This document shows positions 27,951 through 37,155 of a stretch of DNA of 64,000 nt, one piece after another. Every line of letters begins with the position of its first letter. Positions within the stretch are counted from its first letter, which is position 1. The notes beneath the pieces are model-generated. The model worked only from the letters and a program-made list of their open reading frames with translations, did not search any database and had not been told where the DNA came from. This DNA is from CAVSUZ01 sp963791885 (GTDB taxonomy: Bacteria; Pseudomonadota; Alphaproteobacteria; Acetobacterales; Acetobacteraceae). The stretch lies in the NCBI GenBank assembly GCA_963791885.1, contig CAWBUL010000005.1:2046001-2110000 (forward strand), written 5' to 3'. The translations under genes were made by a program, and so were the position numbers.

Positions 27951-29300
27951 ATGATCTCTCCGCGCCGTGTCCGCCTCCTTCGCGTGCAAACCGTACGACT
28001 GCGCCAGCAGATGCTCTTCCTGCTCGGCGGCTGCATGGTCGGAGTAGCTGGGGTGGTGATGGCAATCGCCGCGGCAGCGGCCGAACGCGGGTTCGTCCAC
28101 CTGATCGGGCCCTCATCTTTCCTGTCGCTCTTGATAACCCCGCTCGGCTTCACGGGGGTCGCGTGGATGACGCGGCGCTACTTCCCCAACACTGAGGGCA
28201 GCGGGATTCCGCAGGCCATTGCGGCGCGCAAGCTGTGGGGAAGAGAGGAGCGCAGCCGGCTGGTCGGTCTGAGGCTCGGTATCGGAAAGATTGGGCTTAC
28301 TCTGGTCGGCCTGCTGTGCGGCGCGTCGATCGGGCGCGAGGGACCGACCGTGCAGGTCGGGGCCTCCATCATGTTTGCGGCGGGGCGCTTCTCGCCGGCG
28401 CGTCAGCCTGGGTTGATCCTGGCCGGCGCCTCGGCCGGCATCGCGGCTGCCTTCAATACGCCACTGGCTGGCGTGATCTTCGGCATCGAGGAAATGAGCC
28501 GATCCTTCGATGAGCGAACGAACGGACTCGTCATCGGCACGATCGTTGCGGCCGGTATCATCTCCACAGCGGCGCTCGGGAACTACACGTATTTCGGCGT
28601 GACCTCCGCCGTGCTTGGCACCGCCGCTGGATGGGCAGCCGTGCCGGTCTGCGGCGTGCTGGGGGGAATACTCGCCGGCCTGTTCAGCCGGACGCTGGTC
28701 GAGGTCGCGAAAGGTCTACCGGGCGGCATCGGGCCGCGGTTGAAGCGCCATCCCTTCCTCTTCGCCGGCGCCTGCGGGCTGCTGGTTGCGATCTGCGGGA
28801 TCATGTCCGGCAACACCGTATTCGGAACCGGCTACGGTCACGTGAAGGCGGTGCTGGACAGCCATCAGACGCTGCCGCTGTTGTTCGCCCCGCTGAAATT
28901 CGTCGCCACGACATTGTCTTCCATCGCCGGCATCCCGGGCGGGCTGTTTTCGCCGTCGCTCGCCGTGGGCGCGGGGATCGGCTACGACGTCGCGCAGCTT
29001 GTACCGCACTCATCGACCGGAGCGATCGTCCTTCTGGGTATGGTTGGATATTTCTCCGGTGTGGTGCAGGCGCCGATTACGGCGTTCGTGATCGTGGCCG
29101 AGATGACAGCGGACAACGCGATGATTGTGCCGCTGATGGCGACATCGCTGATCGGGACTCTCACCGCGCGGCTCTTCTGCGAGGAGGGCGTTTATCAGAT
29201 CCTCTCGCGGAACTACCTGCGTCTTTACGCGCCGGAACAGACAACCCCGGCGCCCGGTGCGGCGATCGCGCGGACCCCGGGCGACGGAGTAGCCCGATAA
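27951..29300 (+). CDS. CLC-family chloride channel / H+-Cl- antiporter
   Basis: 449-aa CLC membrane protein. All selectivity-filter segments are present: GSGIPQ, GREGPTVQVG (with the gating Glu) and GGLFSPSLAVGA. The internal proton Glu is likely in FGIEEMSRSF, so an H+/Cl- antiporter is more likely than a channel. No C-terminal CBS pair, so a short bacterial form. Role in bacteria: acid resistance or charge balance. Start ATG at 27951, 30 bp after the tRNA. Confidence 0.94.
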   Translation: MISPRRVRLLRVQTVRLRQQMLFLLGGCMVGVAGVVMAIAAAAAERGFVHLIGPSSFLSLLITPLGFTGVAWMTRRYFPNTEGSGIPQAIAARKLWGREERSRLVGLRLGIGKIGLTLVGLLCGASIGREGPTVQVGASIMFAAGRFSPARQPGLILAGASAGIAAAFNTPLAGVIFGIEEMSRSFDERTNGLVIGTIVAAGIISTAALGNYTYFGVTSAVLGTAAGWAAVPVCGVLGGILAGLFSRTLVEVAKGLPGGIGPRLKRHPFLFAGACGLLVAICGIMSGNTVFGTGYGHVKAVLDSHQTLPLLFAPLKFVATTLSSIAGIPGGLFSPSLAVGAGIGYDVAQLVPHSSTGAIVLLGMVGYFSGVVQAPITAFVIVAEMTADNAMIVPLMATSLIGTLTARLFCEEGVYQILSRNYLRLYAPEQTTPAPGAAIARTPGDGVAR

Positions 29301-29349
29301 CCCCTGGTCATCACCTGCCTTCCTGATCAGACTGGCCGTGCGTCCGCCA

Positions 29350-29391
29350 GCCTGAAACAATCAGCCTGAAACAATGAACCTGAAACAATGA
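29350..29391 (+). repeat. Three tandem 14-bp repeats upstream of the sugar ABC operon
   Basis: Three consecutive copies of (G/A)CCTGAAACAAT(C/G)A at 29350-29363, 29364-29377 and 29378-29391, just before the ribosome-binding site of the binding-protein gene. The spacing of 14 bp is not a full helical turn multiple. May be slippage product or regulator-binding iterons. Confidence 0.75.
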
Positions 29392-29411
29392 AAACGGGAG
29401 GAACCGGGTCG

Positions 29412-30725
29412 ATGCTGAAATTGCTCGCCGTCTGTCTGCTCGCCTGCCTGTCGTCGGTCGCCTTCGGCGCCGAGCCGCCGGTCACCATCGCGGCGCCGCA
29501 GACGCCCTGGTTCCCGGGCTTTCATCGCATCGTGGACGAGTACCAGAAGCAGACCGGCAACACCATTCACCTCGAGGTCGGCCCGTTCGACGGCCTCCTG
29601 GCAAAGGAACGCGCAGCCGTCCGGTCCGGACAGAGTCCGTACGGACTGCTGATCTTCCAGGTGCAAAACTTCATTGAGTTCTACGCCGGCGGGTTCCTGA
29701 AACCGCTGGCCGAGATCGACCCCGGCTTCAAGCTGGACCCGCAGGTTCTCACCTTCGACGACACGGTGTTCTGGAACCCCAAGACCAACCGGTGTGAGCG
29801 CGACGGCGGCGTCCTGATGTCCGTGCCGGTCAATCCCAATATTCCCGTGCTGTACTACCGCGCCGACCTGTACGCGCAGCACCATCTGCCGGTACCCCAA
29901 ACATTCGACCAGCTTCTGGCGAACGCGAAGGCACTGAACGCACCGCCGCGCGTCTATGGCTTCGTGCAGCGTGGCGATCGCGGCACGCTGAATGTCGGGT
30001 GGGATTTCCTGCCATATCTGTGGGGCTTCGGCGCCGACATCATGAAGGACCAGAAGGCGGGCGACTTCACCGTCGTGCTCAACAGCCCGAAGGCGCTGGC
30101 CGCCATGCAGTTCTACGTGACCCTTGCCCGCGAGGCCGGCCATCCCAATCCGGCCTCCGTCAATCAGGCCGACGTCATCCAAAATCTCGCCACCGGTCAC
30201 GCCGCGCAGGCGATGATCACGGTCGCTGGGGCATCGCAGATGGACGATCCCGATAAATCCGCCGTAGTGGGCAAGATCGACTTCGCCGAAACGCCGCACG
30301 CGGCGGGCGAGAAGTCGGTGCCGCCGCTGGGTCATTGGCTGGGCGGCATTCCGAACAATCTGTCGCCGGATCAGCAGAAGGCGGCGCTGGCGTTCCTCGC
30401 GTGGTTCCAGACGCGCAACGCGCAAATGGACTATGCGCGCGCAGGATCACCACCGGTGCGCAGCGACGTCCTGGAATCGGACCTCGCGAACGATCCGCAT
30501 TTTCGCTGGATGAAGGCGTTGGATCAGGGGCTGAAAGATGCGCGCCAGCCGTTCTTCACCAAGGACGGTCCTGCGCTGGGCGCGGTGTTTGATCTCAAAA
30601 TCAACCAGGCGCTGGCCGGGGAACTGACCCCGGCCGCCGCGCTGAACCAGGCGGCACACGCGATGGAGGATATCCTTCAGAAGGACGGCTATCACACCGG
30701 CATCCTGCCCGACCTGAAGGAATGA
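29412..30725 (+). CDS. Sugar ABC transporter substrate-binding protein (CUT1-like)
   Basis: 437-aa periplasmic solute-binding protein. Signal peptide MLKLLAVCLLACLSSVAFGA with cleavage before EPPVTI. The body is that of extracellular binding protein family 1: FHRIVDEYQKQTGNTI near the start, VPVNPNIPVLYYRADLY, and GHWLGGIPNNLSPDQQKAAL near the end, shown here in short blocks such as VNPNIPVLYYR. ATG 29412 chosen because GGGAGG lies upstream and it starts the signal peptide; an ATG at 29388 is also in frame. First gene of an operon with two permeases and a sulfatase. Confidence 0.9.
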   Translation: MLKLLAVCLLACLSSVAFGAEPPVTIAAPQTPWFPGFHRIVDEYQKQTGNTIHLEVGPFDGLLAKERAAVRSGQSPYGLLIFQVQNFIEFYAGGFLKPLAEIDPGFKLDPQVLTFDDTVFWNPKTNRCERDGGVLMSVPVNPNIPVLYYRADLYAQHHLPVPQTFDQLLANAKALNAPPRVYGFVQRGDRGTLNVGWDFLPYLWGFGADIMKDQKAGDFTVVLNSPKALAAMQFYVTLAREAGHPNPASVNQADVIQNLATGHAAQAMITVAGASQMDDPDKSAVVGKIDFAETPHAAGEKSVPPLGHWLGGIPNNLSPDQQKAALAFLAWFQTRNAQMDYARAGSPPVRSDVLESDLANDPHFRWMKALDQGLKDARQPFFTKDGPALGAVFDLKINQALAGELTPAAALNQAAHAMEDILQKDGYHTGILPDLKE

Positions 30726-31654
30726 CCGTCGCCACCGCCAGCGCTCCGGCCGCGGCGGTGCAACGCGGGCGGCGCCTGGCGATCGACCGCGAACGCGGCT
30801 GGCGCTGGCTGATGCTGGCGCCGATGCTGCTGTTACTGACCGCCCTGACTGTCCTGCCTCTGGTGGAACTGCTCGTCCTGTCGGTCAGCAACGTGACATG
30901 GCGCAACGCCCGGCCCATGCTCAGCCTCGCGGGCCTCGCGAACTTCGCCGCACTGATCCACGACTCGCTGTTCCTGACATCCGTGCGCAACACGTTCGTC
31001 TTTGTGGCCGTCGCCGTCACCGTCGAGATCACGATCGGCCTCGCGCTCGCTCTGGCACTCGGCACGATCCGCCGCGGCAAGGACGTCTACACCACCGCCT
31101 TCATGCTCCCCATCCTGCTCCCGGGCATCGTCATCGGCGCAATCTGGGCGCTGATGTACAATCCGGATTTCGGCATCATCAACAGCACTCTGCAGTTCTT
31201 TGATTTGCAACCACGGGACTGGCTGGGCAGCCCGGATCTTGCCCTCGGCTCCATCATGGCCGTCGATGTCTGGCACTGGACCCCGTTCTGTTTCCTCCTG
31301 CTCTATGCTGCGGTTGAATCGCTTCCGTCCGACGTGTTCGAGGCAGCACGCATCGACGGCGCCGGCGCATGGCAGCGCTTTCGCTACGTGGCGCTGCCGT
31401 TGCTGACACCCGCCATCATGGTGGTGCTCGCCTTCCGCGCGATCATCGCCTTCAAAGTGTTCGACGAGGTGTATCTGCTCACCTCCGGCGGGCCCGGCAC
31501 GGTGACGGAGGTCGTGAGTCTGACGATCTACCGCCGCTTTTTCATCGAGGACAATGCCGGGTCCGGCGCGGCGATGTCGGTGGTGGCGTTTCTCGCGCTC
31601 GGCGCTGTAACGCTCGCGGCCATGGCCCTGATCCGCGCACGTGCGCGCGCATGA
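30722..31654 (+). CDS. Sugar ABC transporter permease (MalF-like)
   Basis: 310 aa, six predicted membrane helices, with the EAA loop EAARIDGAGAWQRFRYVALP that docks to the ATPase. MalF-type first permease of a CUT1 importer. Starts 4 bp inside the binding-protein gene and overlaps the next permease by 4 bp. No ATPase gene is in this operon; a shared MsmK/MalK-like ATPase from elsewhere in the genome, or the nearby minus-strand ATPase, would have to power it. Confidence 0.93.
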   Translation: MTVATASAPAAAVQRGRRLAIDRERGWRWLMLAPMLLLLTALTVLPLVELLVLSVSNVTWRNARPMLSLAGLANFAALIHDSLFLTSVRNTFVFVAVAVTVEITIGLALALALGTIRRGKDVYTTAFMLPILLPGIVIGAIWALMYNPDFGIINSTLQFFDLQPRDWLGSPDLALGSIMAVDVWHWTPFCFLLLYAAVESLPSDVFEAARIDGAGAWQRFRYVALPLLTPAIMVVLAFRAIIAFKVFDEVYLLTSGGPGTVTEVVSLTIYRRFFIEDNAGSGAAMSVVAFLALGAVTLAAMALIRARARA

Positions 31655-32478
31655 TGCCACGCAGCGTTCGCACCGTGCTGCCGCATCTGCCGCTGACAGT
31701 GGCAGCAATCTGCATCCTGGGTCCGTTCGTGTGGATCGCGATGGCGGCGTTCCAGACCCAGATCGCATTGCTGACCGGCGCGGTGCTGTTCCACCCGATT
31801 CTGCGCAACTTCCACGACGTGCTGTTCTCGGGTACATCGGACTATCTGCATCAGTGTTTCGATAGCCTGGTCATCGCGAGCGGCAGCACGACTCTGGCGC
31901 TGACAGTCGCCACGCTCGGCGGGTTTTCGCTGAACCGGATGCGCTGGACAGGCTGGGTGCCGGTGGCGCTGATCGGCTGGACGGCGGTGTTCCACATGGT
32001 GCCGCCGATCACGCTCGCCTCCGCTTGGTATGCGATGTTCAGGCCGCTCGGGCTGGATAATACCTATCTCGGCATGATCCTTGCGTACGCAACCATGAAC
32101 CTGCCGCTGACACTCTGGCTCATGCTAACCTTCCTGGCCGACATCCCGGGCGAAGTTTTGGAGGCAGCGAGGATCGACGGCGCACAACCAGGTCAGCTCC
32201 TGTGGCACGTCGTTGTGCCTCTGTTGCGCCCGGGCCTGGCCGCCGCCGCCATCCTGGCATTCATCTTCAGTTGGAATGAATTCCCTGTCGCCCTGACATT
32301 GACGCAGCGTGCCACATCCACCGTCCCGGTGGGCGTCGCCTCTTTCGCCCAGGACGCGGAAATCCAGTACCCGCAAATGGCGGCCACGGCGCTTCTGTCG
32401 ATCGTGCCGGCTATCGCGTTGCTGCTCGCGGGACGGCGGCTCATCGTGAAGGGCCTGACGGCCGGCGCCATCAAGTAG
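31651..32478 (+). CDS. Sugar ABC transporter permease (MalG-like)
   Basis: 275 aa, six helices; EAA loop EAARIDGAQPGQLLWHVVVP. MalG-type second permease. ATG 31651 overlaps the previous stop (ATGA), which fixes the start. Followed 11 bp later by the sulfatase, which has a good AAGGA ribosome-binding site and is likely co-transcribed. Confidence 0.93.
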   Translation: MMPRSVRTVLPHLPLTVAAICILGPFVWIAMAAFQTQIALLTGAVLFHPILRNFHDVLFSGTSDYLHQCFDSLVIASGSTTLALTVATLGGFSLNRMRWTGWVPVALIGWTAVFHMVPPITLASAWYAMFRPLGLDNTYLGMILAYATMNLPLTLWLMLTFLADIPGEVLEAARIDGAQPGQLLWHVVVPLLRPGLAAAAILAFIFSWNEFPVALTLTQRATSTVPVGVASFAQDAEIQYPQMAATALLSIVPAIALLLAGRRLIVKGLTAGAIK

Positions 32479-32489
32479 AAGGAAGTCCA

Positions 32490-33995
32490 ATGCGAACCGT
32501 CTTCGTGCTGTTCAATTCGCTGAACCGCCACCTGCTGGAACCCTACGGGGGAACGCGCATCCCGACGCCCAACTTCAACCGTCTGGCGGCGCGCGCAACC
32601 ACCTTCGACAAACACTATGTCGGCAGCCTGCCCTGCATGCCGGCGCGCCGCGACATGCAGAGCGGCCGGCTGTCCTTCCTGCACCGTAGCTGGGGGCCGC
32701 TGGAGCCGTTCGACAACTCCTTCCCACAACTGCTGTTCCAGCACGGCATCTACAGCCACCTGATCACCGACCACCATCACTACTTCGAAGACGGCGGCGC
32801 GACCTACCATACCCGCTACGACACGTGGGATTTCATCCGCGGACAGGAGGGTGATCCGTGGAAGGCGATGGTCGCGCCACCATGGGAACGCCTGCGGGAG
32901 AAATACCACCCGCGCCAATACGCGGAAGGGCAGCGAGCCTACTACCGACGCTACATGGTCAATCGCGAATTCATCCGCGAGGAAGCCGAGTTTCCCTCCG
33001 CCCAGTGCTTCGCCCACGGCCTCGATTTCATCCAGACCAACCGGTCCGCCGATAATTGGTTCCTGCAGATCGAAACCTTTGACCCGCACGAACCCTTCTA
33101 CGCGCCCGCTGAATTTCGCGAACGCTTCCGCACCGGTTGGAACGGCCCCATCCGCGACTGGCCGCGCTACGGACGAGTGGATGAGGTCGCGGAGGAATGC
33201 GAAGAGCTGCGCGCCAACTACTACGCGCTGGCAGCCTTCTGCGATGCGCTGCTCGGGCGGCTGCTCGATACGTTCGACGCAAACGGCTTGTGGGACAACA
33301 CCGCCCTGATCGTCACCACCGACCACGGCTTCCTGCTTGGCGAACACGACTTCTGGGCGAAGAACCGCATGAGCCTCTACGAGGAAATCTCGCACATTCC
33401 GCTATTTGTCTGGCATCCCGCGTTTGGCACGGCAGGCACGCGGTCATCAGCGCTCACGCAGACCATCGACTTCGCACCGACCTTCCTGGACCTGTTCGGC
33501 GTGCCGGTACCCGACGGCATGCAGGGACGGTCACTGCTGCCGCTGCTGCGCGGCGAGCCGAGCGACCGGAATGCGGCGATCTTCGGCTATTTCGGCGGCG
33601 CGGTGAACGTGACCGACGGTCGGTTCGTGTATCACCGCTATCCGCTCGATCTTTCGACGCAGGAAATCTACCAGTACACGCTGATGCCGCAGCATATCTG
33701 GACCCCGTTCTCGACCGAGGAACTGGCAAAAGCCGAACTCGCCCCGCCGCTGTCCTTCACCAAGGGCGTGCCGGTGCTCAAGGTCCCGATGCTGAACACC
33801 TCGCCGATCTACAACAACTATGGTCCCGGCTCGCTGCTGGAAAACGAGACGCGGCTTTATGACTTGGCCGTTGATCCGGGACAGGCACACCCGTTGCAGG
33901 ACCATGCGCAGGAGGCGCGGCTCACAGACCTCATGGTCCGTCTGATGCGGCAAGTGGATGCGCCGCCGGAGGCCTTCACGCGGTTGGGGTTGTAA
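32490..33995 (+). CDS. Type I sulfatase (formylglycine-dependent family)
   Basis: 501-aa member of the alkaline-phosphatase-like sulfatases. The modification site LPCMPARRDMQSGR has the C-x-P-x-R core, so Cys49 should become formylglycine. The metal/His block TTDHGFLLGEHDFWAKN and the WGPLEPFD region match the family. The N-terminal strand reads VFVLFNSLNR, with Asn9 where the first metal-binding Asp usually stands. No signal peptide, so cytosolic: it should act after import. Position in the operon implies that the ABC importer brings in a sulfated sugar or similar ester. Phosphonate monoester hydrolase activity is the main alternative. Confidence 0.88.
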   Translation: MRTVFVLFNSLNRHLLEPYGGTRIPTPNFNRLAARATTFDKHYVGSLPCMPARRDMQSGRLSFLHRSWGPLEPFDNSFPQLLFQHGIYSHLITDHHHYFEDGGATYHTRYDTWDFIRGQEGDPWKAMVAPPWERLREKYHPRQYAEGQRAYYRRYMVNREFIREEAEFPSAQCFAHGLDFIQTNRSADNWFLQIETFDPHEPFYAPAEFRERFRTGWNGPIRDWPRYGRVDEVAEECEELRANYYALAAFCDALLGRLLDTFDANGLWDNTALIVTTDHGFLLGEHDFWAKNRMSLYEEISHIPLFVWHPAFGTAGTRSSALTQTIDFAPTFLDLFGVPVPDGMQGRSLLPLLRGEPSDRNAAIFGYFGGAVNVTDGRFVYHRYPLDLSTQEIYQYTLMPQHIWTPFSTEELAKAELAPPLSFTKGVPVLKVPMLNTSPIYNNYGPGSLLENETRLYDLAVDPGQAHPLQDHAQEARLTDLMVRLMRQVDAPPEAFTRLGL

Positions 33996-34001
33996 TCGGC
34001 G

Positions 34002-35288
34002 TCAGTCCTCGACGTCGTCCAGGCTGAACTGCTCCGCTTCCTCGTCGTAACTGAACAGCTCGGCGTAGCGGCCCCAGCCGATGGCGGTGCGCAGCGACGC
34101 ATCCGCATACTCCGGCGACATGTGATCCTCCAGCTCGTCGCGGAACCGCACCGCCGAGGCGCGATGGTTCCACCGCTCGTCCAGAACCTGTCGGATCGCT
34201 TTCACCAGCGGCACATGCTCCATCAACGTGGCGGCAAACAGGCGCTTACGCTCCTCCGTATCCGCCTCAGCGAACTGCCGCCCCTCCGGCGTCAGCACGA
34301 TGTCGCCCTCGGCGAGTTCGCCGAAGTGCAGCATCTGCAACGCCTCACCCAGCGGCAGCAGGTCATCAAGTTCCAGTTGCAATGAACCAGCGAGCGCCGG
34401 CAGGTCGGCGCGGCCTTCGTACGGCGGCCCCGCGAGCGTTTCGATCAGTCCGGATATGAGGTTCGTGCCGACGCCCGGCAGCGGCGTGGCAATGGGAGCG
34501 GTCGCTGCGGTGATCGTCACCGGGCCCGGAGCGGGCCGCCGTGTCATCAGCGCGTAGATGTCGTCCACCATCTTCCGGAACGCCGGGTCCAGGCGATTGC
34601 GCGGATGCGGGAACGTCACCCGCATCTCGTTCGCGACCCGCCCCGGGTTGGAGGAAAATACCAGGATGCGGTCCGCCATCAGTACCGCTTCCTCGATATT
34701 GTGCGTCACGATCAGCACCGACTTCAGCGGCAGTTTACCCTCGATCCACAGATCGATCAGGTCGGTGCGCAAGGTTTCCGCCGTCAGCACATCCAGCGCG
34801 CTGAACGGTTCGTCCATCAGCAGCAGGTCGGGATGCACCACCAGCGCGCGCGCCAGGCCAACCCGCTGCCGCATGCCGCCCGAAAGCTCCTTCGGATACG
34901 CGCTCTCGAAACCCCCCAGCCCGATCAGATCGATCGCCTGCTCCGCGCGGGTCTCGCGTTCCGCACGCGGCGTGCCGCGTGCCTCCAGGCCGATTTCCAC
35001 ATTCTCCTGCACGGTCAGCCAGGGAAACAGGGCGAAGCTCTGAAAGACCATGGCGATACCATCGGGCGGTCCTTCGACCTGCCGTCCGTGCCACAGCACT
35101 TCGCCCGCAGTCGGTTGCAGCAGCCCGGCGACGATGCGGAGCAGCGTGGACTTACCGGAGCCGGAGCGCCCGAGCAGGGCGACGATCTCGCCCTCGCGCA
35201 ACGCGAGATTGGCATCGTCCAGCACGACCAGTTCTGTGGACGCTTCCTTGTGATAGGCCTGCCGGCAGTGCCTGACTTCAAGCAGCAT
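34002..35288 (-). CDS. NitT/TauT-type ABC ATPase with C-terminal AAA-associated domain
   Basis: 428 aa. Residues 1-260 are a complete ABC ATPase: Walker A LLGRSGSGKST, signature LSGGMRQRVGLARAL, Walker B LLLMDEPFSALD, H-loop VTHNIEEAV. This resembles nitrate/sulfonate/bicarbonate importers. Residues about 290-428 are the 'AAA-associated' C-terminal domain (GRADLPALAGSLQLELDDLLP, shown in part) common on such ATPases in proteobacteria. Probably works with the double permease encoded just upstream (13 bp). No binding protein for this system is nearby. Its stop is 6 bp from the sulfatase stop. Confidence 0.9.
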   Translation of the reverse strand: MLLEVRHCRQAYHKEASTELVVLDDANLALREGEIVALLGRSGSGKSTLLRIVAGLLQPTAGEVLWHGRQVEGPPDGIAMVFQSFALFPWLTVQENVEIGLEARGTPRAERETRAEQAIDLIGLGGFESAYPKELSGGMRQRVGLARALVVHPDLLLMDEPFSALDVLTAETLRTDLIDLWIEGKLPLKSVLIVTHNIEEAVLMADRILVFSSNPGRVANEMRVTFPHPRNRLDPAFRKMVDDIYALMTRRPAPGPVTITAATAPIATPLPGVGTNLISGLIETLAGPPYEGRADLPALAGSLQLELDDLLPLGEALQMLHFGELAEGDIVLTPEGRQFAEADTEERKRLFAATLMEHVPLVKAIRQVLDERWNHRASAVRFRDELEDHMSPEYADASLRTAIGWGRYAELFSYDEEAEQFSLDDVED

Positions 35289-35301
35289 AAAATGTCGATC
35301 C

Positions 35302-37014
35302 TCAACCCAGAACCAATCGCCGGCTCGCGTATTCGTACATCGGGCGCCACACCAACCGATTAAGCGTCAGCACAAACAGCGACATGACCGCCACGCCGAC
35401 CACGACGCGGCCCATCGCACCCGCGGTCGTGGCATCGGCGATATAGGCCCCTAATCCGTGCGCCGTCAGTTTCGTGTTACCCCACGAAGCAACCTCGGCG
35501 ACGATGGCAGCATTCCATGACCCGCCCGACGCGGTGATCGCGCCCGTTACGTAATAGGGCAGGATCCCCGGGATCATCACCTTCCACCACCATAGCCAAC
35601 CACGCAGCCGGAAGCTTGCGGCGGCTTCGCGTAGGTCGCCCGGAAAGGCGGCCGCGCCGGCAATCACGTTGAACAGGATGTACCACTGGGTGCCCAGGAT
35701 CATCAGCGGTGTCAGCCAGATGTCCGGGTCGAGGTGGAAAAACACGATCCCCAGCACGAATGGCGGATACAAAAGATTCGCCGGGAAGGCCGCAAGGAAC
35801 TGGGCGATCGGCTGAGCGCGTTTGGCCCAGACGGGGCGCAGGCCGAGCCAGACGCCGATCGGCACCCAGATCGCACTGGCGATCACGATCAGCACGACCA
35901 CGCGGATCAGCGTGTAGCAGCCCAGCACAACCACATGGCCCAGTTGGCCCCAGGTAATCTGGCCCGACAGGAAGCTGACGATCTTCTGCGCGGCGAAGGA
36001 CAGTACCGCGAGCATCATACCCAGAAGCACGATATCGATCAGCCGCGAAGGCGGTCGGGGCAATGCGCGAGCGGGCTTGAACGAAAGCGGCAGCCCGCCC
36101 GCGGCGCGCAATGCCCCGCCGAACGCATCCAGCAGCAACGATAGCGCGCGTGTCCGGCGGAACAGGCGCAGGACCCACGGGTCTTCCACGGAAGCACCGG
36201 CCGTGGTTTCGAAGCGGAACCTGGCGGACCAGGCGACCAGGGGGCGGAACAGCAGCTGGTCGTAAAGCAGGATCACCACGCCCATCGCCAGGATCGCCCA
36301 GCCGACCGCCGCGATGTCACGCCTATCCAGTGCCAACGCCACGTAGGAGCCGATGCCCGGCAGCGTCCAGGTATGATCGCCGACGCTGACGGCCTCAGAT
36401 GCGACGACGAAAAACCAGCCGCCGGACATGGACATCATGGTGTTCCACACCAGACCGGGGACGGCGAACGGCACTTCCAGGCGCCAGAAGCGCTGCCAGG
36501 CCGTCAGGTGAAAGCTGCGGGCGGCTTCCTGCAAATCGGCCGGAACGGTGCGCAGCGACTGGTACATGCTGAACGCCATGTTCCAGGCCTGGCTGGTGAA
36601 GATCGCGAAGATCGCGGCGAATTCCAGCCCGAGTACCCGCCCCGGAAAGAGGTTCATGAAGAAGACGACAGTGAAACTCAGGAAGCCGAGGATCGGAACC
36701 GACTGCAGAATGTCCAGCAATGGGATCAGGATCAGCGAGGCGCGTTTGCTTTTGGCGGCGGCGGTTCCGAAGGTGAACGTGAAGATCAATGACGCGGCCA
36801 GGGCCGCGAACATGCGCATCGTGGTACGCAGCGCATAGACCGGCAGGTTCGCGGGATCGAGGCTTACGGTAACGGCCTGCGGGGCGCTGATCTTCATGAA
36901 GGTCTCGCCCGCCACATGGGCGACGCCTACCAGCATCCCGAACACCGCCAGGATCGCGGCGATATCCCAGATATTCGGCAGGCGGCGACCGAGCGCCCCA
37001 GCGGGAAAGATCAT
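35302..37014 (-). CDS. ABC transporter permease with two fused permease domains (NitT/TauT type)
   Basis: 570 aa, about 12 helices: two binding-protein-dependent permease domains in one chain, each with an EAA loop (LQEAARSFHLTAWQRFWRLEVP and LREAAASFRLRGWLWWWKVMIP, given in part). Fused permeases of this type pair with ATPases carrying the AAA-associated domain, as the next gene does. The start codon region is a near-exact 14-bp duplication (37012-37040), so that ATGATCTTCCCTGC precedes ATGATCTTTCCCGC; the first copy reads only MIFPA before a stop. Confidence 0.9.
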   Translation of the reverse strand: MIFPAGALGRRLPNIWDIAAILAVFGMLVGVAHVAGETFMKISAPQAVTVSLDPANLPVYALRTTMRMFAALAASLIFTFTFGTAAAKSKRASLILIPLLDILQSVPILGFLSFTVVFFMNLFPGRVLGLEFAAIFAIFTSQAWNMAFSMYQSLRTVPADLQEAARSFHLTAWQRFWRLEVPFAVPGLVWNTMMSMSGGWFFVVASEAVSVGDHTWTLPGIGSYVALALDRRDIAAVGWAILAMGVVILLYDQLLFRPLVAWSARFRFETTAGASVEDPWVLRLFRRTRALSLLLDAFGGALRAAGGLPLSFKPARALPRPPSRLIDIVLLGMMLAVLSFAAQKIVSFLSGQITWGQLGHVVVLGCYTLIRVVVLIVIASAIWVPIGVWLGLRPVWAKRAQPIAQFLAAFPANLLYPPFVLGIVFFHLDPDIWLTPLMILGTQWYILFNVIAGAAAFPGDLREAAASFRLRGWLWWWKVMIPGILPYYVTGAITASGGSWNAAIVAEVASWGNTKLTAHGLGAYIADATTAGAMGRVVVGVAVMSLFVLTLNRLVWRPMYEYASRRLVLG

Positions 37015-37155
37015 GCAGGGAAGATCATGGCGGAACGTCGCTGGTGCGGTGTAGCGGCGGTTTACCGGGCGCCGCGCTCGTTGGGCAAGCGGGCTGGAAA
37101 TTTTATGACGCCCGACGTACCCCCTGGTTTCCGGGAGGGCCCAGGGGAAAAGGTC

